A DNA stretch of 37,084 nucleotides from an uncultured Gammaproteobacteria bacterium. Lineage in GTDB: Bacteria; Pseudomonadota; Gammaproteobacteria; CAMYKB01. Position numbers and translations under genes: made by a program. The stretch lies in NCBI GenBank assembly GCA_947258875.1, contig CAMYKB010000018.1, positions 1 to 37,084 of the forward strand, read 5' to 3'. Under the pieces are notes generated by a model. The model did no database searches and was not told where the DNA came from. It worked only from the letters and a program-made list of their open reading frames with translations. Of this stretch, positions 23,478-31,575 are shown one piece after another (within the stretch, counting starts at the first letter, position 1; each line of letters starts with the position of its first letter).

Positions 23478-24596
23478 ATGGTCCGCATACCGAAAACAAG
23501 GAAAACGTGGTGGTTGGCTGTCGTCGCATGTTTGATGTTTACTGACAGCGGCCTCGCCTTCGAGGATGACGAAGGCTGTTTACTGTGCCACAAATATCCG
23601 AAAATGGGCCGCATCACGGACGAAGGTACGCGCCGCACCTACTATGTCATGCCACATGTGTTCGGTTCCACCGTGCACCGCAACGTTCCCTGCACCGACT
23701 GTCATACCTACATCAAACAACTCCCTCACCGGGAGGTCAAGACCGGTGTCACCTGTGATACGGAGTGCCATTCCATCAAGAACCCCGCCACCGGCAAACC
23801 GTTCAGCCACAAACCCATTGCGGAGCAATATCAACGCAGCACACACGGGCGCGAGAAACTCGCTGAAGGGCATGACGCGGATAAACCCTACTGCGTAACT
23901 TGCCATCGAAACCCGATTTACAATCCCGATGAACAGGGACCACCACCACGCATCGTGGCGCGCTGCGTCATTTGTCACGAAGACAATAAATTCGTCGAGA
24001 ACTGGTACAAACACACCAGTCGTCGCATCCGTGAAGTGAAACGCTCATCGGAAGAAATCGTCGCCTTGTGTTCATCTTGCCATGGTGATGAACGCCTGGT
24101 GCAACGTCACATGAAAGCCGCTAAGGAGGAAGGCCGGGAACTGGGCCGAAAATACCGTGACGCCGTGGAATCCTATAACGAAAGTTTTCACGGCAAGATC
24201 ACACGCTACGGCTTCCGCAAGGCGGCAAACTGCCTGGACTGCCACGTCGACAACGAAAATTATTATCTCAATGCACACTTTATTCGTCCCTCCCGGGATC
24301 CGCAGTCACCAGTAAGCTCTGAAAATAAAGCAAAAACCTGCAAGCGCTGTCACACCTATGCCAATGAGAATTACGCGGCGTTGGATCCACACCCAACCGA
24401 CGATCCACAAGACAGCCCGTTTCGCTATTACGCCGAAATCACCTACAACTGGGTAGGCAATGTTGTCATCGTACTGCTCGTTTCTTTGGCGATGTTGGAA
24501 ACCATAGGCCGCCGCCGTGACGGTGTAGGTTGGCGTCTGCACAGCGGTTCTTCCTGGTGGCGCCGTTCAAAACGCGGACGCAATCGGATTATCTGA
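23478..24596 (+). CDS. Octahaem cytochrome c with C-terminal membrane anchor, module B
   Basis: 372 residues; signal peptide (WWLAVVACLMFTDSGLAF). Haem motifs in order: CLLCH, CTDCH, CDTECH (CX3CH), CVTCH, CVICH, CSSCH, CLDCH and CKRCH. The third, CX3CH, is in the same position as in its module A paralogue, while the eighth is an ordinary CXXCH here. A TM helix at about 325-345 is followed by a strongly basic tail (RRSKRGRNR), cytoplasmic by the positive-inside rule. The first gene of a run continuing through the 24-haem gene at 30740. Likely couples the membrane cytochrome b to downstream periplasmic carriers. Confidence 0.88.
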   Translation: MVRIPKTRKTWWLAVVACLMFTDSGLAFEDDEGCLLCHKYPKMGRITDEGTRRTYYVMPHVFGSTVHRNVPCTDCHTYIKQLPHREVKTGVTCDTECHSIKNPATGKPFSHKPIAEQYQRSTHGREKLAEGHDADKPYCVTCHRNPIYNPDEQGPPPRIVARCVICHEDNKFVENWYKHTSRRIREVKRSSEEIVALCSSCHGDERLVQRHMKAAKEEGRELGRKYRDAVESYNESFHGKITRYGFRKAANCLDCHVDNENYYLNAHFIRPSRDPQSPVSSENKAKTCKRCHTYANENYAALDPHPTDDPQDSPFRYYAEITYNWVGNVVIVLLVSLAMLETIGRRRDGVGWRLHSGSSWWRRSKRGRNRII

Positions 24597-24614
24597 CGGA
24601 GGCATGCACAATAC

Positions 24615-25574
24615 ATGAAACTTTCCACCGAGGCAGCAGCTATTCTTGAGACCTCCATGCACATCAACAAGGTGAGCGATAAGGAGCGCAGTGATATCGA
24701 AAACGTGATTGCGGCAATGCCGGACGATCGCGTGATGCTATACAAAAACGTGGTCTCCAACCCGATCGGCGATCTCCCGCGTTATTCGATCCACATCCGT
24801 ATTCAACATATGCTGACTTTTGTAACTTTTCTGACGCTGGCCTTCACCGGATTACCAATCGCATTTTTCGATCACTTTTGGGCACAGCCGCTGAACAGCA
24901 TTATTGGCGGCGTCGATGTATCGAGGGTCATCCACCGCACCTTGGCCGGCGTAATGATTTTCAGCATGCTGTACCACATAGTCACCATCACACTCGGGCC
25001 CATTCAGCAAATGATGGGGAGCCGCTTTGAATGGCGACGCACCATTATTCCAACTCTGAAAGACGTCAGAGACTTCAAAGAAGATATCTTATATTTCACA
25101 GGCACCCGTAATCAGCGGCCGGAAATGGATAAATTCATGTACAAGCAGAAGATCCATTATTTTGCTGCCGCTTTCGGTAACATGGTCATGATCATATCCG
25201 GATCGTCATTCCTATTCCCCGAATTCTGGGCTGCGGTACTGCCGGTCGATATCGCCGCCAATTTCCAGGAAATGATGCGCCTGTCACATCCGCACGAAGC
25301 ACTGCTGGCACTATTGGTCATTGCATTCTGGCACTGGTACAACGTTCACCTCGCCCCCGGGCGTTTCCCAATGCAGTGGACCTTCCTCACCGGCAAAATC
25401 ACCCGCGAACACCAGATCGAAGAACACTTCCTGGAGTATTTACGCAACCTGGTGGAACTGCCGGAGGAACGCGCCTACCTCATGGATATCCTGGAAGCGC
25501 GCGAGCTGAATGCGAGTGAAGAGACCATTGCAACACAGGTCGGCATTCAGATCAGTGAAGAACCCGAATCATGA
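24615..25574 (+). CDS. Di-haem-type membrane cytochrome b, module B
   Basis: 319 residues: a soluble N-terminal segment of about 60, then four helices with candidate haem His in RIQHMLTF, VIHRTLAG, LYHIVTI and HPHEALLALLVIAFWHWYNVH. The C-terminal tail is longer than in the module A paralogue and includes the shared GKITREHQIEEH/GYLTEDEMIHEH motif. GGAGG lies 12 bases before ATG 24615, a long gap; the nearer ATG at 24604 gives a four-codon frame. The stop overlaps the start of a 38-codon gene. Probable quinone-interacting subunit of the module. Confidence 0.88.
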   Translation: MKLSTEAAAILETSMHINKVSDKERSDIENVIAAMPDDRVMLYKNVVSNPIGDLPRYSIHIRIQHMLTFVTFLTLAFTGLPIAFFDHFWAQPLNSIIGGVDVSRVIHRTLAGVMIFSMLYHIVTITLGPIQQMMGSRFEWRRTIIPTLKDVRDFKEDILYFTGTRNQRPEMDKFMYKQKIHYFAAAFGNMVMIISGSSFLFPEFWAAVLPVDIAANFQEMMRLSHPHEALLALLVIAFWHWYNVHLAPGRFPMQWTFLTGKITREHQIEEHFLEYLRNLVELPEERAYLMDILEARELNASEETIATQVGIQISEEPES

Positions 25575-25687
25575 TGAAACCACTGACACCCGTACAGAAG
25601 ATCATTGCTTACAGCACGCTGTTTCTGGTGTTTTGCTGGACCCTGTTTGGGCTCTTTGCGATGTGGTTGATTATCACGGAGTATTGA
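25571..25687 (+). CDS. Small single-span membrane protein in module B (38 residues)
   Basis: ATG 25571 (or 25574) overlaps the cytochrome b stop as ATGA, and the stop lies four bases before the trihaem ATG, so the frame fills the gap between two operon genes exactly. The protein is MKPLTPVQKIIAY followed by one hydrophobic helix (STLFLVFCWTLFGLFAMWL) and IITEY. The position and size recall accessory small subunits of terminal oxidases and reductases (CydX, CcoQ type), but there is no family match I can name. Module A has no counterpart, because there the two large genes overlap directly. Confidence 0.75.
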   Translation: MMKPLTPVQKIIAYSTLFLVFCWTLFGLFAMWLIITEY

Positions 25688-25691
25688 AGCG

Positions 25692-26780
25692 ATGCATCAG
25701 ATCAGCAACGAATTGTTTTTCTTCATCGTCCTGACGGTGCTGCTGTTCGTGCTGCTTGGTATTGCAATGCTGGTCATCATAGATCACAAAGCGAAAATCC
25801 CCGACGCCTTCCACAATGATCCCTTCAGCATCAGTGGCCTACGCCGCGGGCATCCGGTGATCAGTTTTTTGACCACGTTTATTCTGGGCACCATCATACT
25901 GGCATTGTTATTCGAAATGACTGTCACCCTCGCCGATCACCTTGGTTTTTCACGCACTAGCGACGACCGGCCACAACTGTTAAAGCAGTTAAAGGAGCAA
26001 CGTTTCACGGAGCGTATGCGCCACTTTCACAACGAGCCGGAACAGGACCTGGTCAATCTGGGGAAAAAACAGGTTTGCTTCTATTGCCACGGTGACTATC
26101 CGCATTCTAAACAGCAAATGGTTCGAACCCTGCTTAATATGCACACTCAGTTCATCGGTTGCATGACTTGCCATACCGATCCACGCAAAGTGCCGGAAGA
26201 ACAGTACCGCTTTAAGTGGCTCAATTATTCGGGCATCGACGTCACGGGGCCACCATTTGGAACCAGTAATGATGCAGATACCGGCTTTCTGGTCGAGACC
26301 GATGATCTCTACTCCAAGATCGTTGTCTATGCAGGCGATGGCGATGAACAACGGTTACTGGAAATCACTGAAGACCTGGATGAGGTACAGGAATTTCTGC
26401 AAATACGTGAATCGCTGTCGGATCAGGACCGGGAAGCACTGAAGAAACGCTTTCATACCCTGGTCAGCCCCAAGGGTCGTTTTTGTTCACGCTGTCATAC
26501 GCAGGAGCAGGAAAGCTTTCTACCCTTCCGGGAACTCGGTTTTTCCGAGCAAAGACTCTTTGATGTCACCAACCTTAACCTGATTGGCATCGTTGACAAA
26601 TACCGTGAATTTTATCTTCCCAGACTGTTTGACAGCGAGTTATCCTTACCTGACACGCAATCCCTGGTCGGCGAGCAGCACAAGGAAGAAATCAGCAATG
26701 AAGAAACCACGAAACCCAGGGCCTGGTGGCGCAAGACTGCACCCTCTCCGGGTGGGGATGCAGATGCATCGACACAATAA
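25692..26780 (+). CDS. Membrane-anchored trihaem cytochrome c, module B
   Basis: 362 residues. Two N-terminal membrane helices (about 8-32 and 53-75; module A has one) then a periplasmic domain with CFYCHGDYPH, CMTCH and CSRCH. The insertion between haems 2 and 3 is long (about 100 residues) and rich in Asp/Glu. The C-terminal 60 residues are low-complexity and charged. The central region aligns with the gene at 19682. The final 17 bases overlap the start of the NHL gene. Likely passes electrons from the cytochrome b to the octahaem protein or outward. Confidence 0.86.
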   Translation: MHQISNELFFFIVLTVLLFVLLGIAMLVIIDHKAKIPDAFHNDPFSISGLRRGHPVISFLTTFILGTIILALLFEMTVTLADHLGFSRTSDDRPQLLKQLKEQRFTERMRHFHNEPEQDLVNLGKKQVCFYCHGDYPHSKQQMVRTLLNMHTQFIGCMTCHTDPRKVPEEQYRFKWLNYSGIDVTGPPFGTSNDADTGFLVETDDLYSKIVVYAGDGDEQRLLEITEDLDEVQEFLQIRESLSDQDREALKKRFHTLVSPKGRFCSRCHTQEQESFLPFRELGFSEQRLFDVTNLNLIGIVDKYREFYLPRLFDSELSLPDTQSLVGEQHKEEISNEETTKPRAWWRKTAPSPGGDADASTQ

Positions 26781-27699
26781 AACCATGTCACGTATTCTGG
26801 TAATTATATTATCGCTGACAACATATTCGATCGGTAACACAGCCCCCTCCATCCCCACACAGCATGTAAAGCCATTGAGGGAACTGGTTGGAGGGGCGGC
26901 CGGCCCGCTGTCACTACCCAGTGACGTCGCCACCGATTCACGCCACGTATATGTGGTCGATGGCGGTAACCACCGTATTGTTACCTTTGACCGAAATGGC
27001 AAATACCGTTTCCAATTCGGAGGACAGGGTAACGAACACGGTCATTTCGAAAGCCCGGTGGGCATAACGGTCGCCGCTGGAAACGTCTATGTGGCGGACA
27101 GCGGCAATCACCGCATCCAGGTCTTTGATCAAAACGGTGGATTCAAACGCAGCATCGTAACCCGTAGCAAAAAAGGCCTCATACGGCCGATCGACATCGC
27201 CGTTTCCCCTGACGGAAAACAGCTATATGTTACCGAAAATACCAGCCACAAAGTCGTCGTCATGGCACCCGATGGGCGTCTGCTACGGGAATGGGGCGGC
27301 AACGGTTTCAATACCGGTCAGTTCCGTTATCCGGCGAGCATAACTCGACTGAACGACGACCGTGTGGCGGTGGTCGATGTGCTGAATACCCGGGTTCAGG
27401 TATTCAATTCCTCAGGTAGTCTCTCGTTGGTGGTCGGTGACTGGGGTGTGTTACCAGGCCAGTTGTTCCGCCCTAAAGGGGTTGCGGTTGACCACGATGG
27501 CCGGTTTTATGTCTCCGATAGTTATATGAATCTTATTCAGGTTTTCGCAAATTCCGGACAGTTTCTGTATGTACTCGGCAAGAGCGGTAAACCCTACCCA
27601 TTTGACACTCCCGCTGGTATTGCGGTGGACGACAGGCAACAGTTATACGTCGTCGAAATGCTCAAAAACAAAGTCTCCGTATTCGCACTGCAACCATGA
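26764..27699 (+). CDS. Secreted NHL-repeat beta-propeller protein
   Basis: 311 residues from ATG 26764, or 304 from ATG 26785; the frame runs further upstream inside the trihaem gene. A Sec signal (SRILVIILSLTTYSIGNTA) with no lipobox, unlike the two NHL lipoproteins at 11768 and 15109. Six blades are visible: VVDGGNHRIVTFD, VADSGNHRIQVFD, VTENTSHKVVVM, VVDVLNTRVQVFN, VSDSYMNLIQVFA and VVEMLKNKVSVFA. Sits between module B and the 24-haem cytochrome and overlaps both, so all are probably co-transcribed. A scaffold for the large cytochrome is a reasonable guess. Confidence 0.88.
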   Translation: MHRHNKTMSRILVIILSLTTYSIGNTAPSIPTQHVKPLRELVGGAAGPLSLPSDVATDSRHVYVVDGGNHRIVTFDRNGKYRFQFGGQGNEHGHFESPVGITVAAGNVYVADSGNHRIQVFDQNGGFKRSIVTRSKKGLIRPIDIAVSPDGKQLYVTENTSHKVVVMAPDGRLLREWGGNGFNTGQFRYPASITRLNDDRVAVVDVLNTRVQVFNSSGSLSLVVGDWGVLPGQLFRPKGVAVDHDGRFYVSDSYMNLIQVFANSGQFLYVLGKSGKPYPFDTPAGIAVDDRQQLYVVEMLKNKVSVFALQP

Positions 27700-30600
27700 C
27701 TTGCTATCAGAGATACCGACACCTCGCACACTTATTCATCTGCTTTATCGGCCTGCTATTGATTGTTGGCACCCCCGCTGACGCCGCGCCGCGCCTGCCT
27801 TCGGCGAAGCGTGAGTGTGCGCTGTGTCACATCATGTGGCTGACTGAATTCAAACGTGATGACGTGACGCCGTTGATCGCCTACGATCCCAAGCCGGTTG
27901 AAAAAAGCGGCCGCCAGGACGTGTCCAGCACAGAACGCATGTGCTTATCTTGTCATGACGGCTTTGTTCTGGAATCGCGCTTCCTGTGGAAACAAAATCA
28001 ACACACCCACCCGATCGGACAGAAACCCTCCGAACACATTCAGATTCCCATCGTTGATGGAAAAAACCTGTTTCCGCTGAACGACGATGGAAAAGTCTAT
28101 TGTGGTACCTGCCACACGGCTCACGGCATCGACTGGTCCGCCAAGGATTCACCTATTTTCATGCGCGTGCGCAGCCGTGACGGCGAGCTGTGCCAGGCCT
28201 GTCACAAGGAGAAAACCACCGGCCCGGCGCAAGGTAATCATCCGATTAAAGAAAAACCCGTGGTGCGCCCGGGATTTCTGGAAACCACGCGCGCGCAGTT
28301 GAGCAACGACAATACCGTCACCTGCCAGAGCTGCCACAGCGCCCATGGCGCCGCGTCTAAAGAAAAGATCCTGGTGACCGAAAACCTGGACTCACAGCTG
28401 TGTCGCAACTGCCACGAAGACCGTCATGCATCAGACCTTACGCAAGCTGCTGCGAAGAAAACGCATCCAGTCAATATTGTTCCACGGCAAGCCAAAATTC
28501 CGGAAACGCTGTTAACAGCGGGCGCTAAGCAGGGAAGCAAAGGACAGTTGATCTGCCAAACCTGTCACAGCCCGCACGATTCGAAGACCCAGCACGGCAT
28601 CCTGGTTAAAGACAATAAAGACTCGCAGTTATGCCGCAGCTGCCACAATAAACAACAACAGGTGGCCGGTGGCAAACACGATATGCGTTTGAGCAATCGT
28701 CAGGCCGTAAATATACGGGGCGAAACGGTCGATAAAGGCGGCACTTGTAGCGCCTGTCATCTGCCGCACGACGGCGAAGGCCCAAAGATGTGGGCGAGGA
28801 AGCTGCCCCCTAATACCGAACCGATGGCTGCAGTGTGTCTCAGTTGCCATAGTAAAAAAGGCCTGGCATCAAAACACGGTGTTGGCGAATACAGTCACCC
28901 GGTTGGCTTTGCTATGGGTAAGGCCGGAGAAAACATCAAACTTCCAGGGTTCAGTCTCGATGGTGTTAAGTTTGATAACGCAGCTAACGGCTCAGTGACC
29001 TGCGCCAGCTGCCATGATGCACACCAGTGGGACCCGAACCAAACCCTGCAGTCGGTCAGTTCCGAGACTGAGGGTGATGCCAGCAACAGTTTTTTACGCA
29101 TCCGCAATAACCAGGACTCTAAGCTCTGCAGAACCTGCCATAAGCAGCAGTTATATATCGTCGGCAGCGAACATGACCTAACCGAAACTGCTCCCGACTC
29201 GGTCAATGCCTTGAACCAGAAACCCAGCCAGGCCGGTATTTGTGGCAGTTGCCACCATGTGCACAACGGCTTAGGACCGCGCATGTGGGCGCGCAAGCTG
29301 CCGCCCGGCATCGAACCAGCTGCAGCCAACTGTGTGAGTTGCCACAATCCTGACGGCATCGCAAAAGAGAAAGCCATCGATCAGCACAGTCATCCCGTAG
29401 GCGTTTCCATCGACAACATTGGAATCAAGGCAACACTAGACAAATGGGTGAGCCGTTTTCCCGCACCACTCGGCTTAAAAGCACCCCAGCCATTACCGCT
29501 TTATGATGAACGCGGTCACTCGTTGTCCGGCGGCCAGGAGATCGGTTGTGGCACCTGCCACGATCCGCACCGCTGGTCACCTGACAGTACGCTCGCCAAG
29601 ACCGATGTCGAGGGTGACGCTGGTTCGAGCTTCCTGCGAATTGCGGACCATGGCAACAGCGAGCTGTGTATCAATTGCCATGCCGATAAAAGCATTGTCA
29701 AGCACTCGAAGCATGGCGCCAAGGACTTATCAATAAATGGCAAATCAAAAGCGGGGCCATGCAGCAACTGCCACCAGCCCCATCAAACCAAGGGCGCATT
29801 CCTGTGGGCACGCGACACCGGGAGCGGTGAGGCGCCTGTCGAAAAACTGTGCACCAGTTGTCACCGCGATGGTGGTACGGCCAAGAAGAAGCTCACCGGA
29901 GATTTCAGCCACCCAATTGGCATTGAACTAGCTGATCACATGAAGGATCCATCGTTACCCCTGTTCAAACCCGGCAGCATTGAAAGATCCAAACAGGGCA
30001 AGATCGACTGCACCACTTGTCACGATCCGCATCAGTGGGATCCCGCTGACATGAACAGCCTCGCCGGCTCTGGTAAAAAGGTTGAGGGTGATGCAAACAC
30101 CAGCTTCCTGCGCGTGAGCGCCGGAGAGAACAGCGAGCTCTGTATCCGTTGTCATACACGCCAACAAACCGTGCTGAAAACGGATCATGATATGTCCGTA
30201 TCCCAACCCAGGGCGACCAACACCAAACGACAGACGGTCACCGAGTCCGGGGTCTGCGGTCAATGCCACAGTATCCACAACGCCAGTGATTCGTTCCGCT
30301 TGTGGGCGCAGGAGACTTCGCGCGGACAAAACCGCAATGAACGTTTGTGCCTAAGCTGCCATAGCAAAAACAGTATCGCCGCCAACAAGGTGCCTGCAGC
30401 AACATCGCACCCACCCGATGTCCATGTTTGGTCAGGACCGTCGCGTGAGGCCTTGCGGCCGCAGGCCCAGGCCCATTTACCGGTTTTCGACAACAATGGC
30501 GAAGCCTCGAAAACCGGGATCATCAGTTGCCCAAGCTGTCACGACCCGCATCAGTGGCGGGCCGGAGCCACCGCGGCCGGCCCAGGTTACAATAGTGAAG

Positions 30601-30740
30601 GTGATACACAAAACAGCTTCTTGCGGCTTACCGACACTCGTGCCTTCGTGTGTGCCGACTGCCATGGCCTGGATTCAATTTACCGCTACAAATACTTCCA
30701 CTCCCAAAAATCTCACCAGAAACATTCATTATTTCGCTGA
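27696..30740 (+). CDS. Exported 24-haem cytochrome c with internal repeats
   Basis: 1014 residues; signal peptide ending at ADA-AP (residue 30). I count 24 CXXCH motifs, no CX3CH or CX4CH. From haem 11 the chain repeats a unit of about 155-180 residues: CxxCHDxHQW, an EGDxxxSFLRI strand, LCxxCH, QxGxCxxCHxxHN, xWAR, a further CxxCH, then HPxG. Full copies start near 29000, 29547 and 30007, and a half copy near 30526, so four haems per unit. The first third holds looser versions. No anchor and no surface-lipid box. The ATG overlaps the NHL stop. A large periplasmic or extracellular electron reservoir or wire is likely; nothing points to an enzyme site. Confidence 0.92.
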   Translation: MTCYQRYRHLAHLFICFIGLLLIVGTPADAAPRLPSAKRECALCHIMWLTEFKRDDVTPLIAYDPKPVEKSGRQDVSSTERMCLSCHDGFVLESRFLWKQNQHTHPIGQKPSEHIQIPIVDGKNLFPLNDDGKVYCGTCHTAHGIDWSAKDSPIFMRVRSRDGELCQACHKEKTTGPAQGNHPIKEKPVVRPGFLETTRAQLSNDNTVTCQSCHSAHGAASKEKILVTENLDSQLCRNCHEDRHASDLTQAAAKKTHPVNIVPRQAKIPETLLTAGAKQGSKGQLICQTCHSPHDSKTQHGILVKDNKDSQLCRSCHNKQQQVAGGKHDMRLSNRQAVNIRGETVDKGGTCSACHLPHDGEGPKMWARKLPPNTEPMAAVCLSCHSKKGLASKHGVGEYSHPVGFAMGKAGENIKLPGFSLDGVKFDNAANGSVTCASCHDAHQWDPNQTLQSVSSETEGDASNSFLRIRNNQDSKLCRTCHKQQLYIVGSEHDLTETAPDSVNALNQKPSQAGICGSCHHVHNGLGPRMWARKLPPGIEPAAANCVSCHNPDGIAKEKAIDQHSHPVGVSIDNIGIKATLDKWVSRFPAPLGLKAPQPLPLYDERGHSLSGGQEIGCGTCHDPHRWSPDSTLAKTDVEGDAGSSFLRIADHGNSELCINCHADKSIVKHSKHGAKDLSINGKSKAGPCSNCHQPHQTKGAFLWARDTGSGEAPVEKLCTSCHRDGGTAKKKLTGDFSHPIGIELADHMKDPSLPLFKPGSIERSKQGKIDCTTCHDPHQWDPADMNSLAGSGKKVEGDANTSFLRVSAGENSELCIRCHTRQQTVLKTDHDMSVSQPRATNTKRQTVTESGVCGQCHSIHNASDSFRLWAQETSRGQNRNERLCLSCHSKNSIAANKVPAATSHPPDVHVWSGPSREALRPQAQAHLPVFDNNGEASKTGIISCPSCHDPHQWRAGATAAGPGYNSEGDTQNSFLRLTDTRAFVCADCHGLDSIYRYKYFHSQKSHQKHSLFR

Positions 30741-30800
30741 TTACTCTGCTAGAATTCAAGTTTCAAGACGCCAGGCCGATATAGAGCTCAGAAACCTTAT

Positions 30801-30880
30801 TTCGTGACAAGGGCTAACCGGTTGAAAAACCGGGGCGCAAAGTTACCTGCCTGTCGCCGCAAGGCCATGGTCGAGGGACT
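30801..30880 (+). ncRNA. GEMM-I (cyclic dinucleotide) riboswitch-like leader
   Basis: The core GACAAGGGCTAACC (30806-30819) is followed by the stem CCGGTT-GAAA-AACCGG, whose GNRA tetraloop is the docking loop of the GEMM-I fold. Next come GGCGCAAAG (30834-30842), a second stem-loop GCC-GCAA-GGC (30856-30865) and CATGGTCG (30866-30873). These match, in order, the conserved blocks of c-di-GMP-I riboswitches (GGGCAAACC ... GGACGCAAAG ... AUGGU). The third G of GGGC corresponds to the ligand-contacting G of c-di-GMP types rather than the A of cGAMP types. The closing P1 helix is not obvious. A Shine-Dalgarno follows at 30884-30890. A -10-like TAGAAT is at 30750-30755. Confidence 0.82.
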
Positions 30881-30894
30881 TCCGGAGGAATGCT

Positions 30895-31416
30895 GTGAAG
30901 TACTTTAAGATTGTACAATCTGTAATGGGGGCCGGTTTAGTAATTGTCAGCACCATGAGCAATGCAACTGCCGGTGGCTTTGCAGATGCACTCAAGGATT
31001 TCGTACTTGGACGCGAAGCGCATGCAAGTATACAGGGATCTCAATTGCCAATTACCAGCATATCCTACCAGTGCATGCGTTGTCACGATGGCAGTCGTGG
31101 CCAGGCAATAACGCTTAAATCCACCGACACAGCTCTTCGCTTCACGGGCCATACCAATAGCGACCATCCCGTTGGCATGCGTTATTCCGAGTACGCACGA
31201 CCGGAACTGGGTTCGTATGTTGACCCGGCCCGCTTAGATAACCGGGTACAACTGGAAAACGGCGAGGTAACCTGTATTACCTGTCACGAAACCGATGTCA
31301 GTCGCGTCACTGCTGCATCACTGCAACTGCCTGCTGAAGCGGCCTGTACCGCAACCGGCAATTTGACGGTTGGATCCACACCAACCGATTTATGCCTGTC
31401 CTGCCATGTGATGTGA
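30895..31416 (+). CDS. Exported trihaem cytochrome c under riboswitch control
   Basis: 173 residues from GTG 30895 (GGAGGA five bases upstream). Signal peptide to about residue 27 (NATAGG). Haem sites CMRCHDGS, CITCHETD and CLSCHVM at the C-terminus. The blocks SDHPVGMRYSEYA, GSYVDPARLDNRVQLENGEVTCITCHE and the final LCLSCH follow the tetrahaem family at 10991 and the 12-haem protein, but the first CHTPH site is gone, leaving three haems. Its own leader carries the GEMM-I-like element. Possibly a surface or periplasmic partner made only at certain c-di-GMP levels. Confidence 0.88.
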   Translation: MKYFKIVQSVMGAGLVIVSTMSNATAGGFADALKDFVLGREAHASIQGSQLPITSISYQCMRCHDGSRGQAITLKSTDTALRFTGHTNSDHPVGMRYSEYARPELGSYVDPARLDNRVQLENGEVTCITCHETDVSRVTAASLQLPAEAACTATGNLTVGSTPTDLCLSCHVM

Positions 31417-31419
31417 TCT

Positions 31420-31501
31420 CTGGCAGGATAAATCGCCAGCAGCGCGTTACACAGCCCTCCGGATCAGGTTTGTAAGTACCTGTTGTTCCCTCCTACCGCG
31501 C
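31420..31501. other. Structured intergenic segment of unknown type
   Basis: Two nested dyads in the 160-base gap between genes: CTGGC (31420-31424) with GCCAG (31435-31439), and an outer GCGCG (31442-31446) with CGCGC (31497-31501) enclosing CAGGT/ACCTG (31465-31469 with 31478-31482, loop of eight). The minus strand contains AACCTGATCCGG, which resembles one arm of the TPP riboswitch, but the CUGAGA arm is missing. It might be a terminator/attenuator between the triheme and NrfJ-like genes, or an uncharacterised RNA. Confidence 0.4.
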
Positions 31502-31575
31502 AGGGTAAAATCCATTGCAGACCCCTATTCCGACCGGACGTTTCTTAAATCAACCTACCCCGTGGAGTACGCAAC

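Noticed and set aside
31440-31480. TPP riboswitch on the minus strand
   Set aside because: One arm (AACCTGATCCGG) resembles it, but the CUGAGA arm is absent and no thiamine gene is near.
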